A stretch of DNA of 64,000 nt from Acinetobacter sp. NIPH 2100 (GCF_000369805.1 NZ_KB850224.1:1597924-1661923), one strand, 5' to 3'; positions 17,096 to 25,792 are shown, numbered from the stretch's first letter. The notes: generated by a model from the letters alone, not told the origin. Made by a program: numbers and translations.

Positions 17096-18262
17096 TTACA
17101 ATCCAGCTGCATCCTTAAGCGTTTCAACTTTATCTGTTTTTTCCCAAGTAAAGGCAGAGTCTGAACCTTCACGGCCAAAGTGACCATAAGCTGCAGTTTG
17201 CTTGTACATCGGTTGAATCAGGTTCAGCATACGTGTGATGCCATATGGGCGTAAGTCGAAGTGTTCACGAACAAGTTGAATAATCAACTCGTCAGATACT
17301 TTACCTGTATTGAATGTATTGATTGAAATCGAAGTTGGTTCAGCAACACCAATTGCATAGCTGACTTGGATTTCACATTTATCTGCTAACCCAGCAGCAA
17401 CAATGTTTTTTGCAACGTAACGACCAGCGTAAGCAGCAGAACGGTCAACTTTCGATGGATCTTTACCAGAGAAAGCACCGCCACCGTGACGCGCCATACC
17501 GCCGTAAGTATCGACAATAATTTTACGACCAGTTAAACCACAGTCACCTACAGGGCCGCCAATCACAAACATACCTGTTGGGTTGATGTGGAATTTGGTG
17601 CCCGCATGAAACATTTCAGCAGGGATGATCGGCTTCACGATTTCTTCAATAATCGCTTCTTTCAGCTGAATTTGAGAAATTTCAGGGTCGTGTTGAGTTG
17701 ATAATACAACTGCATCTAAACGTACTGGTTTGCCGTTTTCATAAGCAAATGTTACTTGGCTCTTCGCATCTGGGCGTAACCACGGTAATGCACCCGAACG
17801 GCGTAACTCTGCTTGACGCTCCATCAGACGGTGCGCATAAGAAATTGGTGCAGGCATCAGCACATCAGTTTCACGGCTTGCGTAACCAAACATTAGACCT
17901 TGGTCGCCCGCACCTTGATCTTCAGGTTTCTGGCGGTCAACACCTTGCGCAATCTCAGGAGATTGTTTACCGATCATATTGATCACGGCACAAGTTGAAC
18001 CATCGAAACCTAAATCAGAATGATGATAACCAATGCCATTTACGGTTTGGCGTACAATTGCTTCAAAATCAACGTTTGCTGTCGTTGTAATTTCACCAGC
18101 AAGAACAACCGCACCTGTTTTTACTAATGTTTCACAAGCGACACGCGCATACGGGTCTTCTTTTAGGATTGCATCTAAAATTGCATCGCTAATTTGGTCA
18201 GCCATTTTATCTGGATGACCTTCGCTTACAGATTCTGAAGTAAAAACAGCATACTCGCGCAT
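17096..18262 (-). CDS. metK: S-adenosylmethionine synthase
   Basis: Makes SAM from methionine and ATP in the cytosol; 388 residues, the usual length. Family blocks seen: GHPDK at residues 15-19 (ATP/phosphate), [12 protein letters not shown], and the phosphate loop [19 protein letters not shown]. Upstream lies a 382-base gap shared with divergent tkt; no SAM riboswitch or MetJ-box array was recognised there. Confidence 0.98.
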   Translation of the reverse strand: MREYAVFTSESVSEGHPDKMADQISDAILDAILKEDPYARVACETLVKTGAVVLAGEITTTANVDFEAIVRQTVNGIGYHHSDLGFDGSTCAVINMIGKQSPEIAQGVDRQKPEDQGAGDQGLMFGYASRETDVLMPAPISYAHRLMERQAELRRSGALPWLRPDAKSQVTFAYENGKPVRLDAVVLSTQHDPEISQIQLKEAIIEEIVKPIIPAEMFHAGTKFHINPTGMFVIGGPVGDCGLTGRKIIVDTYGGMARHGGGAFSGKDPSKVDRSAAYAGRYVAKNIVAAGLADKCEIQVSYAIGVAEPTSISINTFNTGKVSDELIIQLVREHFDLRPYGITRMLNLIQPMYKQTAAYGHFGREGSDSAFTWEKTDKVETLKDAAGL

Positions 18263-18644
18263 GAACGTCCTATCACTGGTATTTTCAAAAAGACAGAGTA
18301 TGTTACATCGACTTGGCTTATAGGACTAGCACAAGCTGACTAAAAAGCAGGAATTTATTCTATTTTCATTATGTTTTTATTGATATGTGTATCAGTAAAA
18401 TTGATATTTAGTGCTTTTTATATGAATAAAGCTGTAATCGACGGTCTAAATTTTTTCTGGATTGCGCAGTGTTTTGTTTATCACTTGAACATTTACCCAC
18501 AGAATGCCAAATGAATACGGGAAAAGTAAGAAATATCGTGTATTGCACTTTACCCACTGTCGTTTTTTTAAGACAATAGTCGCAGTTTTTGAAAGATGAT
18601 TTCTCATCTTCACTCATATTATTGATTTAATCGGATTCTGACTT
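18263..18644. other. 382-bp divergent intergenic region metK/tkt
   Basis: It should hold promoters for both genes. A 69-codon minus-strand frame (18408-18617) crosses it but lacks a convincing ribosome site or family match. Nothing else was recognised. Confidence 0.6.
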
Positions 18645-20633
18645 ATGACAACCCCTTTAAATGAACGTCGTATTGCAAATGCAATTCGTGTCTTGGCAAT
18701 GGATGCTGTGCAACAAGCAAACTCAGGGCATCCAGGTGCACCAATGGGGATGGCAGATATCGCTGATGTGGTTTGGCGTGAATTTTTAAATCATAACCCA
18801 ACGAACCCGCAATGGGCGAACCGTGACCGTTTCGTATTGTCGAATGGACATGGCTCAATGTTGCAATATGCGTTATTGCATTTGACGGGTTATGCGTTAT
18901 CGATTGATGATTTAAAACAATTCCGTCAATTACATTCTAAAACACCAGGTCACCCTGAATATGGTTATGCACCTGGTATCGAAACAACAACTGGTCCATT
19001 AGGTCAGGGTATTGCGAATGCAGTTGGTTTTGCATTAGCAGAAAAAACTTTAGCTGCTCAGTTCAACAAAGACGGTTTGAATGTTGTTGATCACTTCACT
19101 TACTGTTTCTTGGGTGATGGCTGTTTGATGGAAGGTATTTCTCACGAAGTATGTTCACTTGCAGGTACTTTAGGTCTTGGTAAGCTGATTGCTTATTATG
19201 ATGACAACGGTATTTCAATTGATGGTGAAGTTGAAGGCTGGTTCAGTGATGATACTGAACAACGTTTCAAAGCTTACGGTTGGCAAGTCCTTCGTGTAGA
19301 CGGTCATGATGCTGCTGCAATTCGTCAAGCAACTGTCGAAGCGAAAGCTGAAAGCAATAAACCAACCATCATTATCTGTAAAACGATTATTGGTTTAGGT
19401 TCACCAAACAAACAAGGTAAAGAAGATTGCCACGGTGCGCCACTGGGTAAAGACGAAATCGTTTTAACGCGTGAAGCATTAGGCTGGAAAGAAGATTCTT
19501 TTGTTATCCCAGAAGATGTATATGCAGCTTGGGATGCAAAAGCGAAAGGTCAAACCTCTGAAGCAGCTTGGAATGAATTATTTGCTCAATATCAAGCAAA
19601 ATATCCAACGGAAGCAGCTGAATTATTACGTCGTATCAATGGCGATTTACCTGCTGAATTTGCTGCACAAGCTGACGCATTTATTGCTGAAACAAACGCA
19701 AAAGCAGAAACCATTGCAACACGTAAAGCAAGCCAAAATACTTTGCAAGCATTCGGCCCATTACTTCCTGAATTATTAGGTGGTTCGGCTGACTTAGCGG
19801 GTTCTAACTTAACACTTTGGAAAGGTTGCCAAGGCGTACAAGAAAACCCAGCGGGCAACTACGTGTATTACGGTGTTCGCGAATTCGGTATGACTGCAAT
19901 CGCGAATGGTGTGGCTTTACACGGTGGCTTTGTTCCTTATGTTGCAACATTCCTTATGTTTATGGAATATGCACGTAATGCAGTGCGTATGTCTGCATTG
20001 ATGAAGCAACGTGTGATTCATGTTTATACACATGACTCGATCGGTTTAGGTGAAGATGGTCCTACACACCAACCAATCGAACAAATTGCATCGTTACGCG
20101 GTACGCCAAACTTAAATACATGGCGTCCATGTGACACAGTGGAAGCAGCTGTTTCTTGGAAATCTGCACTTCAACGTAAAGATGGCCCATCAGCGTTAAT
20201 TTTCTCTCGTCAAAACTTGCCATTCCAAGCACGTAATGAAGCTCAAATTCAAAATGTTGCAAAAGGTGGTTACGTGCTTGCTGAAGAAAAAGGTGCGTTA
20301 AAAGCAATCATCATCGCAACAGGTTCAGAAGTTTCATTGGCTATGGAAGCATATGCACAACTTGAAGGTGTGCGTGTGGTGTCTATGCCGTGTGCTGAAG
20401 AGTTCATGAAGCAAGATGCTGCTTACCGTGAAGCCGTATTGCCTGCACATATTCGTGCACGTGTAGCGGTTGAAGCGGCACATGTGGATTACTGGTGGAA
20501 GTTTGTTGGTTTAGACGGTAAAGTGATCGGTATGACCACTTATGGCGAATCTGCTCCTGCAAAAGACTTGTTCCAATTCTTCGGTATTACCACTGAAGCG
20601 GTTGTGGCTGCGGTTAAAGAATTGACTGCTTAA
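18645..20633 (+). CDS. tkt: transketolase
   Basis: A thiamine-diphosphate enzyme of the pentose phosphate pathway that moves two-carbon units between sugar phosphates; 662 residues, normal length. The ThDP motif runs from GDGCLMEG to [11 protein letters not shown] around residues 155-190. [12 protein letters not shown] at the N-terminus and the [12 protein letters not shown] block carry catalytic histidines, and RQNLP and a C-terminal transketolase domain are present. The gene starts MTTPLNERR; the ribosome site is weak. It is monocistronic with a strong terminator. Confidence 0.97.
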   Translation: MTTPLNERRIANAIRVLAMDAVQQANSGHPGAPMGMADIADVVWREFLNHNPTNPQWANRDRFVLSNGHGSMLQYALLHLTGYALSIDDLKQFRQLHSKTPGHPEYGYAPGIETTTGPLGQGIANAVGFALAEKTLAAQFNKDGLNVVDHFTYCFLGDGCLMEGISHEVCSLAGTLGLGKLIAYYDDNGISIDGEVEGWFSDDTEQRFKAYGWQVLRVDGHDAAAIRQATVEAKAESNKPTIIICKTIIGLGSPNKQGKEDCHGAPLGKDEIVLTREALGWKEDSFVIPEDVYAAWDAKAKGQTSEAAWNELFAQYQAKYPTEAAELLRRINGDLPAEFAAQADAFIAETNAKAETIATRKASQNTLQAFGPLLPELLGGSADLAGSNLTLWKGCQGVQENPAGNYVYYGVREFGMTAIANGVALHGGFVPYVATFLMFMEYARNAVRMSALMKQRVIHVYTHDSIGLGEDGPTHQPIEQIASLRGTPNLNTWRPCDTVEAAVSWKSALQRKDGPSALIFSRQNLPFQARNEAQIQNVAKGGYVLAEEKGALKAIIIATGSEVSLAMEAYAQLEGVRVVSMPCAEEFMKQDAAYREAVLPAHIRARVAVEAAHVDYWWKFVGLDGKVIGMTTYGESAPAKDLFQFFGITTEAVVAAVKELTA

Positions 20634-20649
20634 TTGAATTAAGTGGTAT

Positions 20650-20683
20650 AAAAAAAGCGCTCTGATTAAGAGCGCTTTTTTTG
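20650..20683 (+). terminator. intrinsic terminator after tkt
   Basis: AAAAAGCGCTCT / AGAGCGCTTTTTTT hairpin. Confidence 0.9.
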
Positions 20684-20712
20684 TTTTTAAAACTTCCGTG
20701 TTGAAATCCATG

Positions 20713-20787
20713 ATCAAGTATGGTGGTATGCTATTAAACCAAAGAAACTCAATAAGCCCGAAATACTGGGAAAGATTTGGTTATTAA
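20713..20787 (+). pseudogene. possible toxin C-terminal tail remnant (copy 1)
   Basis: An open frame directly before the immunity-like gene ends MLLNQRNSISPKYWERFGY and stops three bases before the next ATG. The same tail, slightly frameshifted, precedes copy 2 of the gene. It has no start region of its own and reads like the end of a larger protein, as expected when a toxin gene has been lost and its immunity gene kept. That interpretation is an inference. Confidence 0.4.
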
Positions 20788-20790
20788 ATA

Positions 20791-21297
20791 ATGGCTAGAG
20801 CAAAAACTAAAATAGGCGATATATTTTCCGTCAAGCTCGATGAGAATCGTAAAAAATACTTTCAATTGATAGCTTTTGACTTAACTCAACTTAATAGTGA
20901 TGTTATCAGGGTGTTCAATAAAGTGTACTCTCAGAATGAAAATCCTAATTTATTTGAGATAGTCAGTGGAGAGATTGATTTTTATGCTCATTGTGTAACG
21001 AAATTTGGCCTAAAAATGAATTTATGGGAGAAAGTTGGGAATATCTTAGAAGTTGGGGATATATCTAAAGTTCTCTTCAGAGATACGAATGATTATGGTG
21101 GCAAGGTTGGTGAGGACAAAATTAAGATATCTGAAAAATGGTATGTGTGGCATATCAATGACGATGAATTCACTCGAGTTGGTAAGTTAGAGGGTGAGAA
21201 TAGGAAAGCTGAGATAGGCATTGTTGTTAACCCTAATGATATTGTGGAACGCATAAAAACAGGCAAATACGATTTCGTTTATCCTGAATTTGAATAG
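20791..21297 (+). CDS. probable polymorphic-toxin immunity protein (Imm26-like), copy 1
   Basis: A 168-residue soluble protein. Its opening, KTKIGDIFSVKLDENRKKYFQLI, resembles the Imm26 pattern (K-x-GD-x-F-x-I-x-L ... Y), a family that neutralises secreted or contact-delivered toxins. It ends in an acidic, aromatic C-terminus (FVYPEFE). No signal peptide is present, consistent with cytosolic action. The ATG lies 3 bases after the stop of a toxin-like tail. A second copy follows at 21647. No matching full toxin gene is in the window, so it would be an orphan immunity gene. The family match is from memory. Confidence 0.6.
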   Translation: MARAKTKIGDIFSVKLDENRKKYFQLIAFDLTQLNSDVIRVFNKVYSQNENPNLFEIVSGEIDFYAHCVTKFGLKMNLWEKVGNILEVGDISKVLFRDTNDYGGKVGEDKIKISEKWYVWHINDDEFTRVGKLEGENRKAEIGIVVNPNDIVERIKTGKYDFVYPEFE

Positions 21298-21303
21298 CAA
21301 ATC

Positions 21304-21329
21304 AAGGCTGGGTAAATCCCAGCCTTTTT
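21304..21329 (+). terminator. intrinsic terminator after immunity copy 1
   Basis: AAGGCTGGG, loop TAAAT, CCCAGCCTT plus T-run. Confidence 0.85.
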
Positions 21330-21332
21330 ACT

Positions 21333-21497
21333 TCACCGTTTCACTGTGTTTGCTCTTAGGGTTTCAATATCTTTGTTATTCACTACCCATTTCTTATCTT
21401 TGATTAATGTAGTAATTATTCATCCAACACGCGATGGTTATTTTCCGGCTCCTTCATTACCAAGTGGAGCAAAATTCGTCACATAAATTAATCTCTT
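21333..21497 (-). pseudogene. decayed coding fragment, antisense between immunity copies
   Basis: One minus-strand frame reads as protein-like text (RLIYVTNFAPLGNEG ... IKDKKWVVNNKDIETLRA) interrupted by two stop codons. It has no start and no recognised family. It looks like a leftover gene fragment in the 349-bp gap between the two immunity copies; the rest of the gap shows nothing clear. Confidence 0.3.
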
Positions 21498-21583
21498 AGA
21501 TAAATTTTCTTCTTTCAGCAGGAAAGTGTTTTACTATTGCATAACCATTTGTTCTCTGTATATGTGATGGTAAGAATGGCGGT

Positions 21584-21643
21584 ATGCTATTAAACCAAAG
21601 AAATTCAATAAGCTCAGGAATACTGGGAAAGGTTTGGTATTAA
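21584..21643 (+). pseudogene. possible toxin tail remnant (copy 2, frame-disrupted)
   Basis: It begins MLLNQRNSIS like copy 1 but then reads SGILGKVWY. One inserted and one deleted base relative to copy 1 shift the frame and restore it at the stop. It stops immediately before the second immunity-like gene. Confidence 0.4.
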
Positions 21644-21646
21644 ATA

Positions 21647-22153
21647 ATAGTAAGAGTAAGTACTAAAATAGGTGATATATTTTCTGTCAAGCTCGATGAG
21701 AATCGTAAAAAATACTTTCAGTTGATAGCTTTTGACTTAACTCAACTTAATAGTGATGTTATCGGGGTGTTCAATAAAGTGTACTCCCCGAATGACAATT
21801 CCGACTTATTGGAAGTAGTCAGTGGAGAGATTGATTTTTATGCTCATTGTGTAACTAAATTTGGATTAAAAATGAATTTATGGGAGAAAGTTGGGAATAT
21901 CTCAGAAGTTGGGGATATATCTAAAGTTCTCTTCAGGGATACAAATGATTATGGTAATAAGGTTGGTGGGGAGCGAATAAATATATCTCATAACTGGCAT
22001 GTGTGGCATATCAACGATGAAAACTTCACTTCTGTTGGTAGATTGGACGGAGAAAATAGACTCTCTTATATTGGTTTAGTTATTAATCCATTAGGTGTTA
22101 TTGAACTATTGAAAGGTAATAAATACCCTCCAAACTACCCTGATTATCAGTAG
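21647..22153 (+). pseudogene. immunity-like gene copy 2, start codon lost
   Basis: A paralogue of the 20791 gene. The reading frame is intact for 168 codons and the N-terminal half is nearly identical, diverging towards the C-terminus (NYPDYQ against VYPEFE). The codon aligned with the copy-1 ATG is ATA, and an in-frame TAA lies two codons upstream, so the first conventional start is a TTG at 21722 that would delete 25 residues including the GDIF motif. Either the gene is silent, is translated weakly from ATA, or makes a shortened product. The C-terminal divergence without stops suggests it was functional until recently. Confidence 0.6.
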
Positions 22154-22161
22154 CAATTCTC

Positions 22162-22187
22162 AGCTGGGTGTACGCCCAGCTTTTTTT
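22162..22187 (+). terminator. intrinsic terminator after immunity copy 2
   Basis: AGCTGGGTG / CGCCCAGCT stem with a seven-T run. Confidence 0.85.
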
Positions 22188-22240
22188 GTAAAGATTGGAT
22201 TGCCGAAACCTAAATTTTACAACAAATCTATTTATATCAT

Positions 22241-22651
22241 TCATCCAATACTTAATTCACTCTGAATCGAAATATTAGACGTTAACAACTTATGAATCGG
22301 ACAGCTTTCTGCGACTTTTAACAAACGTTTATGCTGATCCTCGTTAAATTCACCTTTGAGAATAATTTTACGTTCAATATTATTTTGACCTGACTCAGGC
22401 TCGCCATTAGGATTCAGTGCTAAATCCACTTGAACGTGCTCTAGCTTAATGCCTTTATGCTTGGCATACATTTCTAAAGTAATGGTGGTACATGCGCCCA
22501 AAGCGGAAAGTAACAGCTGAACTGGATTTGGCGCGGTATCTTGCCCACCTTTGTCAGCTGGCTCATCTGCATACCATGTATGACCAGCAGGATCTGTCAA
22601 GCTAACGCGATAAGGTGTTGATGTACTGAGTGCTTGTGCTGTGTGAGTCAT
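22241..22651 (-). CDS. OsmC family protein
   Basis: A 136-residue OsmC/Ohr-superfamily protein, small thiol peroxidases acting on organic hydroperoxides. The two conserved cysteines are visible: [13 protein letters not shown] around Cys53 and [10 protein letters not shown] around Cys116. The second motif (SCPIHK) is typical of the YhfA/OsmC-like branch rather than classical Ohr. The family role is oxidative-stress defence; the exact substrate is unknown. It is divergent from yceI. Confidence 0.9.
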   Translation of the reverse strand: MTHTAQALSTSTPYRVSLTDPAGHTWYADEPADKGGQDTAPNPVQLLLSALGACTTITLEMYAKHKGIKLEHVQVDLALNPNGEPESGQNNIERKIILKGEFNEDQHKRLLKVAESCPIHKLLTSNISIQSELSIG

Positions 22652-22870
22652 ATTCTGCCTTGTTGTTTATCTTTAAGAATTTAAATCTAAATTGATCATG
22701 TTCTTTCGATGTTCAATTGTCTAGTACCGAATGGTCTTATGATAGGCGCTTTAAATAACAACTGTAACGCTTTTATTGTTGCATGGATGAAACATATCGT
22801 TTTATAAAGAATGGTGAATAAAAATACTTGATCTATACACTAATGACGATACCAAACAAGGATACGAAAA

Positions 22871-23449
22871 ATGCAATTTAAAACATTAAGCCTCGGTTTA
22901 GCAGTTGCTTTAGCAAGTTCAGTGACTTTGGCAGCACCTGTAGATTATAAAATTGATCCAACACATACTGCGACAGTGTTTAGCTGGAATCACCTTGGTT
23001 TCTCTACGCCAAGCGCAAATTTCACTGATATTCAAGGCACAATTAAAGTTGATACTGCAAAACCTGCAAATTCATCTGTGGAAGTGACGATTCCTTTAAG
23101 CAGTGTGAATACAAATGTTGCTGCTTTAGATAAAGAATTCCAAGAAGAAGCTTGGTTTAATGCTGCGAAATATCCAAACATTACTTTTAAAAGTACCAAA
23201 GTAGAAACCAAAGATAAAAAACACTTCAAAATTACAGGGGATTTAACGGTTAAAGGTGTGACCAAGCCTGTGGTATTAGATGCTGTTCTAAATAAACAAG
23301 GCGAGCATCCAATGGCGAAAGTACCTGCGATTGGTTTCAATGCAACAACGAGTTTTAACCGCTCTGCATTTGGTATCGGTAACTACGTCCCGAATGTTGG
23401 TGACAAGATCACTGTGAATATTACAACCGAAGCAACTGCTGCGAAGTAA
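22871..23449 (+). CDS. YceI family periplasmic lipid-binding protein
   Basis: A 192-residue secreted protein with signal peptide MQFKTLSLGLAVALASSVTLAA. The mature start VDYKIDPTHTATVFSWNHLGFS is the YceI opening, and GDLTVKGVTKPV is the family's second block. The fold is a lipocalin-like barrel binding polyisoprenoid or amphiphilic ligands in the periplasm. AAGGATA precedes the ATG. It ends at a strong terminator just before the phage-derived block. Confidence 0.93.
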   Translation: MQFKTLSLGLAVALASSVTLAAPVDYKIDPTHTATVFSWNHLGFSTPSANFTDIQGTIKVDTAKPANSSVEVTIPLSSVNTNVAALDKEFQEEAWFNAAKYPNITFKSTKVETKDKKHFKITGDLTVKGVTKPVVLDAVLNKQGEHPMAKVPAIGFNATTSFNRSAFGIGNYVPNVGDKITVNITTEATAAK

Positions 23450-23463
23450 TATTAATCCCAAGG

Positions 23464-23497
23464 AAAAGCCTAGATGAGCACATCATCTAGGCTTTTT
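23464..23497 (+). terminator. intrinsic terminator after the YceI gene
   Basis: AAAAGCCTAGATGA, loop GCACA, TCATCTAGGCTTTTT. Confidence 0.9.
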
Positions 23498-23527
23498 GGA
23501 TTCCAATAATATATATTTATTAAAATT

Positions 23528-23557
23528 CTAATATTAGTTAAAAATTAGTAATCTAAT
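23528..23557. promoter_or_regulatory. repressor operator-like sites at the 3' side of the repressor gene
   Basis: ATTAGTAATCTAAT (23544-23557) matches the ATTAG-N4-CTAAT pattern of the operators in the divergent promoter region upstream of the repressor. A related palindrome CTAATATTAG lies at 23528-23537. The site lies 12 bases after the repressor stop codon. Confidence 0.5.
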
Positions 23558-23568
23558 AAAAATAAACA

Positions 23569-24246
23569 TCAGCTGTGTTTGATCTTGGATCTGCGTTTTG
23601 ATTGGTAGATATAACGAATTGAATCGACCACTTCACCAACAAAAATACACTCTTCATCCAGTGGAATGATATTGGGTTTGAATTCAGGATTGAGTGCCTG
23701 CAAATATCTTGAATTATCCGTTTCAATCACTAGACGCTTAAACGTTGCGTCTTCATGCTTCCTCACTACAATCATATCACCTGACTGCATATCGCTGTAT
23801 TGCACGGTTGGATCAACCAAGATGTAATCGCCCTCATGAAAGACAGGATAATTACTCAGACCTTGTACCTTTAGATAGAAGCAGTCATCGCAATCATCTG
23901 GTAGTGGAAGCCATTCTTCAACCTGTGTGATATCAACCGATTCAACATTGGTGAAAACACCCGCTTGTACCCAGGAGAGTACTGGCGCCATATTGGCTTT
24001 TACAGGGGAGATATTCGAAGCATCTTCATGATTCGATTCTTTCGGCGTGGCATGTCCTTGACCTGTTTGCAGCCAATAGGCATCTACACCCAAAAAATTA
24101 GCAATCGAAGCTAAATGTGATGATGAACTGACCAGTCCTGTTTCAAGCTGGCTGAGCGCAGATTGTGTAATACCAACCGCAGCAACCACATCTTTTTGCG
24201 ACTTCCTGGCATTTTTTCTTGCTTCTTTGAGCCGGTCTTTAAGCAT
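23569..24246 (-). CDS. phage CI/LexA-type repressor (XRE HTH + S24 peptidase)
   Basis: A 225-residue repressor. The N-terminal HTH (residues ~5-60; SQKDVVAAVGITQSALSQLETG) binds DNA. The C-terminal S24 domain has the autocleavage dipeptide Ala95-Gly96 (WVQAGVF), nucleophile Ser131 (QGLSNYPVFHEGD) and general-base Lys170 (ATFKRLV). The Ser-to-Lys distance is close to that of LexA, so RecA-stimulated self-cleavage after DNA damage is expected. It is divergent from the Cro-like gene, with matching operators between. It should keep the downstream block silent until the SOS response. Confidence 0.92.
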   Translation of the reverse strand: MLKDRLKEARKNARKSQKDVVAAVGITQSALSQLETGLVSSSSHLASIANFLGVDAYWLQTGQGHATPKESNHEDASNISPVKANMAPVLSWVQAGVFTNVESVDITQVEEWLPLPDDCDDCFYLKVQGLSNYPVFHEGDYILVDPTVQYSDMQSGDMIVVRKHEDATFKRLVIETDNSRYLQALNPEFKPNIIPLDEECIFVGEVVDSIRYIYQSKRRSKIKHS

Positions 24247-24273
24247 TTTAATACACCTTAAATCAATAAATTA

Positions 24274-24302
24274 AGAATATTAGTAAGCTAATGTGAAGTC
24301 AA
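24274..24302 (-). promoter_or_regulatory. repressor promoter with embedded operator
   Basis: Minus strand -35 TTGACT (24297-24302), 17-base spacer, -10 TATTCT (24274-24279). The operator ATTAGTAAGCTAAT (24279-24292) lies inside the spacer and touches the -10, consistent with autoregulation. Confidence 0.7.
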
Positions 24303-24315
24303 ATTAGTATTCTTA

Positions 24316-24344
24316 TTGAATTAATATTAGTTTACTAATATAAT
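24316..24344 (+). promoter_or_regulatory. rightward early promoter with embedded operator
   Basis: -35 TTGAAT (24316-24321), exactly 17 bases, consensus -10 TATAAT (24339-24344). The 18-bp palindrome ATATTAGTTTACTAATAT (24324-24341) fills the spacer and overlaps the -10, so repressor binding would block this promoter. A half site (ATTAGTATTC) lies at 24303-24312. Confidence 0.8.
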
Positions 24345-24380
24345 TGATCTATTCATTCGGTTAAATGCGAGAGGTGCGGT

Positions 24381-24788
24381 ATGAACAAGTCAATCAATCC
24401 CAACATGCATATTAAGCAAAATCTCAATACGGAAATTGAAGCATGGTTGGCACAAGGCAATGTCATCACAAAGATTCAAAATACATATGAGCAGCGCTTG
24501 AAAGCAAGACCAAGTCATATTGTTAAGTTTGTATCACCAGAAAAAACCCAAAAAGAATTAAAGAAAATTGAACGAGTCGCAAATCAAGCAACTGCAGCTC
24601 AAATTCAAATGTTCAGCCAGTGGCTAGATGCGCATAAGGGACGAGCAAAAGCATTGGTGCAGATTCTAGGTTGTGCACATAGTTATATTTCTCAAATCAA
24701 AAGTGCAACTCGGCCCTGTACAAAAGCTCGATTTGAAGAAATTCATCAGGCCATGACGATTGTTGAAGCGAGAGAAAAGTATCACTAA
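24381..24788 (+). CDS. Cro/YdaS-like DNA-binding protein
   Basis: A 135-residue basic protein transcribed divergently from the repressor, in the cro position. The C-terminal half (residues ~75-130) contains a helix-turn-helix-like segment KALVQILGCAHSYISQIK with the Cro/YdaS style of ending (RPCTKARFEEI). The N-terminal half is charged and helical with no recognised domain. It is expected to bind the same operators and shut down the repressor once induction begins. GAGGTG lies before the ATG. Confidence 0.75.
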   Translation: MNKSINPNMHIKQNLNTEIEAWLAQGNVITKIQNTYEQRLKARPSHIVKFVSPEKTQKELKKIERVANQATAAQIQMFSQWLDAHKGRAKALVQILGCAHSYISQIKSATRPCTKARFEEIHQAMTIVEAREKYH

Positions 24789-24848
24789 ACGCGCCCAAAA
24801 GAATAATCGTTAAATCACAAAATATATAAATCAATACGAGGTGAAGAT

Positions 24849-25400
24849 ATGAATGCAAATATAGCAAAGTTTGAAAAATTTGAATGGTTAATGCGTGGAC
24901 TCACAATGCGTTCGCCAAACTTAGAGCCTTTTGTTCGTGGTACAGGTGAGAGACCGTTGGGTTATGAGGATCGTTTAGGGGCGATTGCCTCAATGCAAAG
25001 TCAATTGGCAAAGTCGGTTACCGCATTGATTGTGTTTGAACATAAAAGCAAACAGGACTATGAAGAGGTTCGTCAGCATTTGGCTAACGTATTTGTTGAA
25101 CAAGCAGTACGAGATAGAAAACGAGAACCTGAACGTATTGCGATGTACCATCTGGCTTGGTTGATAGCACGCATGGTGTTGGATTTTGTTTTAGATCCAG
25201 ATTTGGAAGAAAATTATACAGCCAAAGGGCGGTTAGCCTATGCGGGTATTAGTCGGCATCAGATGAATGTTGATTGTTATAGAAAGACATGGAAAGGTTA
25301 CGAGATTCAAATGATGAATGTGCTTGAAACTGCAATTAATGAGGCTGAAGCAGCAATTGAAGAATATAGAAGAAATATTTATAAAATAATGAAGGTATAA
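24849..25400 (+). CDS. phage-type protein, candidate late regulator (183 aa)
   Basis: Not recognised with certainty. It is a helical, charged, soluble protein (RLGAIASMQSQLAKSV, VFVEQAVRDRKREPERIA, EWYRK-like segment CYRKTWKGYEIQ). It lies second after the early promoter and before the lysis genes, the place where lambdoid phages carry the Q antiterminator. Its size also fits some Q-type or DUF-class late activators. The context of terminators downstream makes an antiterminator role attractive, but no motif proves it. A strong GAGGTGAAG site starts it. Confidence 0.5.
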   Translation: MNANIAKFEKFEWLMRGLTMRSPNLEPFVRGTGERPLGYEDRLGAIASMQSQLAKSVTALIVFEHKSKQDYEEVRQHLANVFVEQAVRDRKREPERIAMYHLAWLIARMVLDFVLDPDLEENYTAKGRLAYAGISRHQMNVDCYRKTWKGYEIQMMNVLETAINEAEAAIEEYRRNIYKIMKV

Positions 25401-25465
25401 TGTTTTATAGTTATAATTATAAGCGCTATATTTATTCTTATTTTATTGTTTAAATATTTGTTATT

Positions 25466-25491
25466 AAAAGCTCATTTTAAGGTGGGCTTTT
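25466..25491 (+). terminator. weak terminator-like hairpin
   Basis: AAAAGCTCA, 8-base loop, TGGGCTTTT, short T-run; lies between the candidate regulator and the four-Cys gene. Confidence 0.55.
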
Positions 25492-25537
25492 AATATGTAA
25501 GTACGATAAAAAATATCCAAAGATAAGGAAGCTAAAT

Positions 25538-25792
25538 ATGTTCAGAAAAAATTCATCAATTTTGACTTTAATCTTTGTTGTCTTGGGTGGAATTTTCTAT
25601 TCAATTTATGGATCAAACTCATTATTTCCAACAAAACCTGTTCGGATAGATTCTAGATGCTATGGCGTTGATGTACCTAAATCAATAAAATACAATGAAA
25701 TGGAAAATTTTTGCTCATGCGTTCATATGGGTGGGCACGTAAGTAAAGAGGAAAACTATAAATATTGTGTTAGTCGTTTTGATTCTAAATAA
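25538..25792 (+). CDS. small membrane-anchored four-cysteine protein, paralogue of 51804 gene
   Basis: An 84-residue protein. The N-terminal hydrophobic segment (SSILTLIFVVLGGIFYSIYG) is a signal anchor, followed by an exported domain with four cysteines in the pattern C-x-G-V-x-VP-x-x-IKY ... FCSC ... YKYCV. The gene at 51804 encodes the same pattern (CAGVAVPSEIKY, FCSC, YDYCV) 26 kb away. The four Cys probably form two disulphides in the periplasm. The function is unknown. Its position within the phage-derived block suggests a superinfection-exclusion or lysis accessory protein, or a mobile cargo gene. AAGGAAG precedes the ATG. Confidence 0.8.
   Translation: MFRKNSSILTLIFVVLGGIFYSIYGSNSLFPTKPVRIDSRCYGVDVPKSIKYNEMENFCSCVHMGGHVSKEENYKYCVSRFDSK

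Noticed and set aside
18263..18300. Possible SAM riboswitch before metK
   Set aside because: No conserved SAM-riboswitch helices or terminator/antiterminator pair could be drawn in the leader.
18408..18617. 69-codon minus-strand frame in the metK-tkt gap
   Set aside because: It has no convincing ribosome site, no recognised domain, and lies where divergent promoters are expected.
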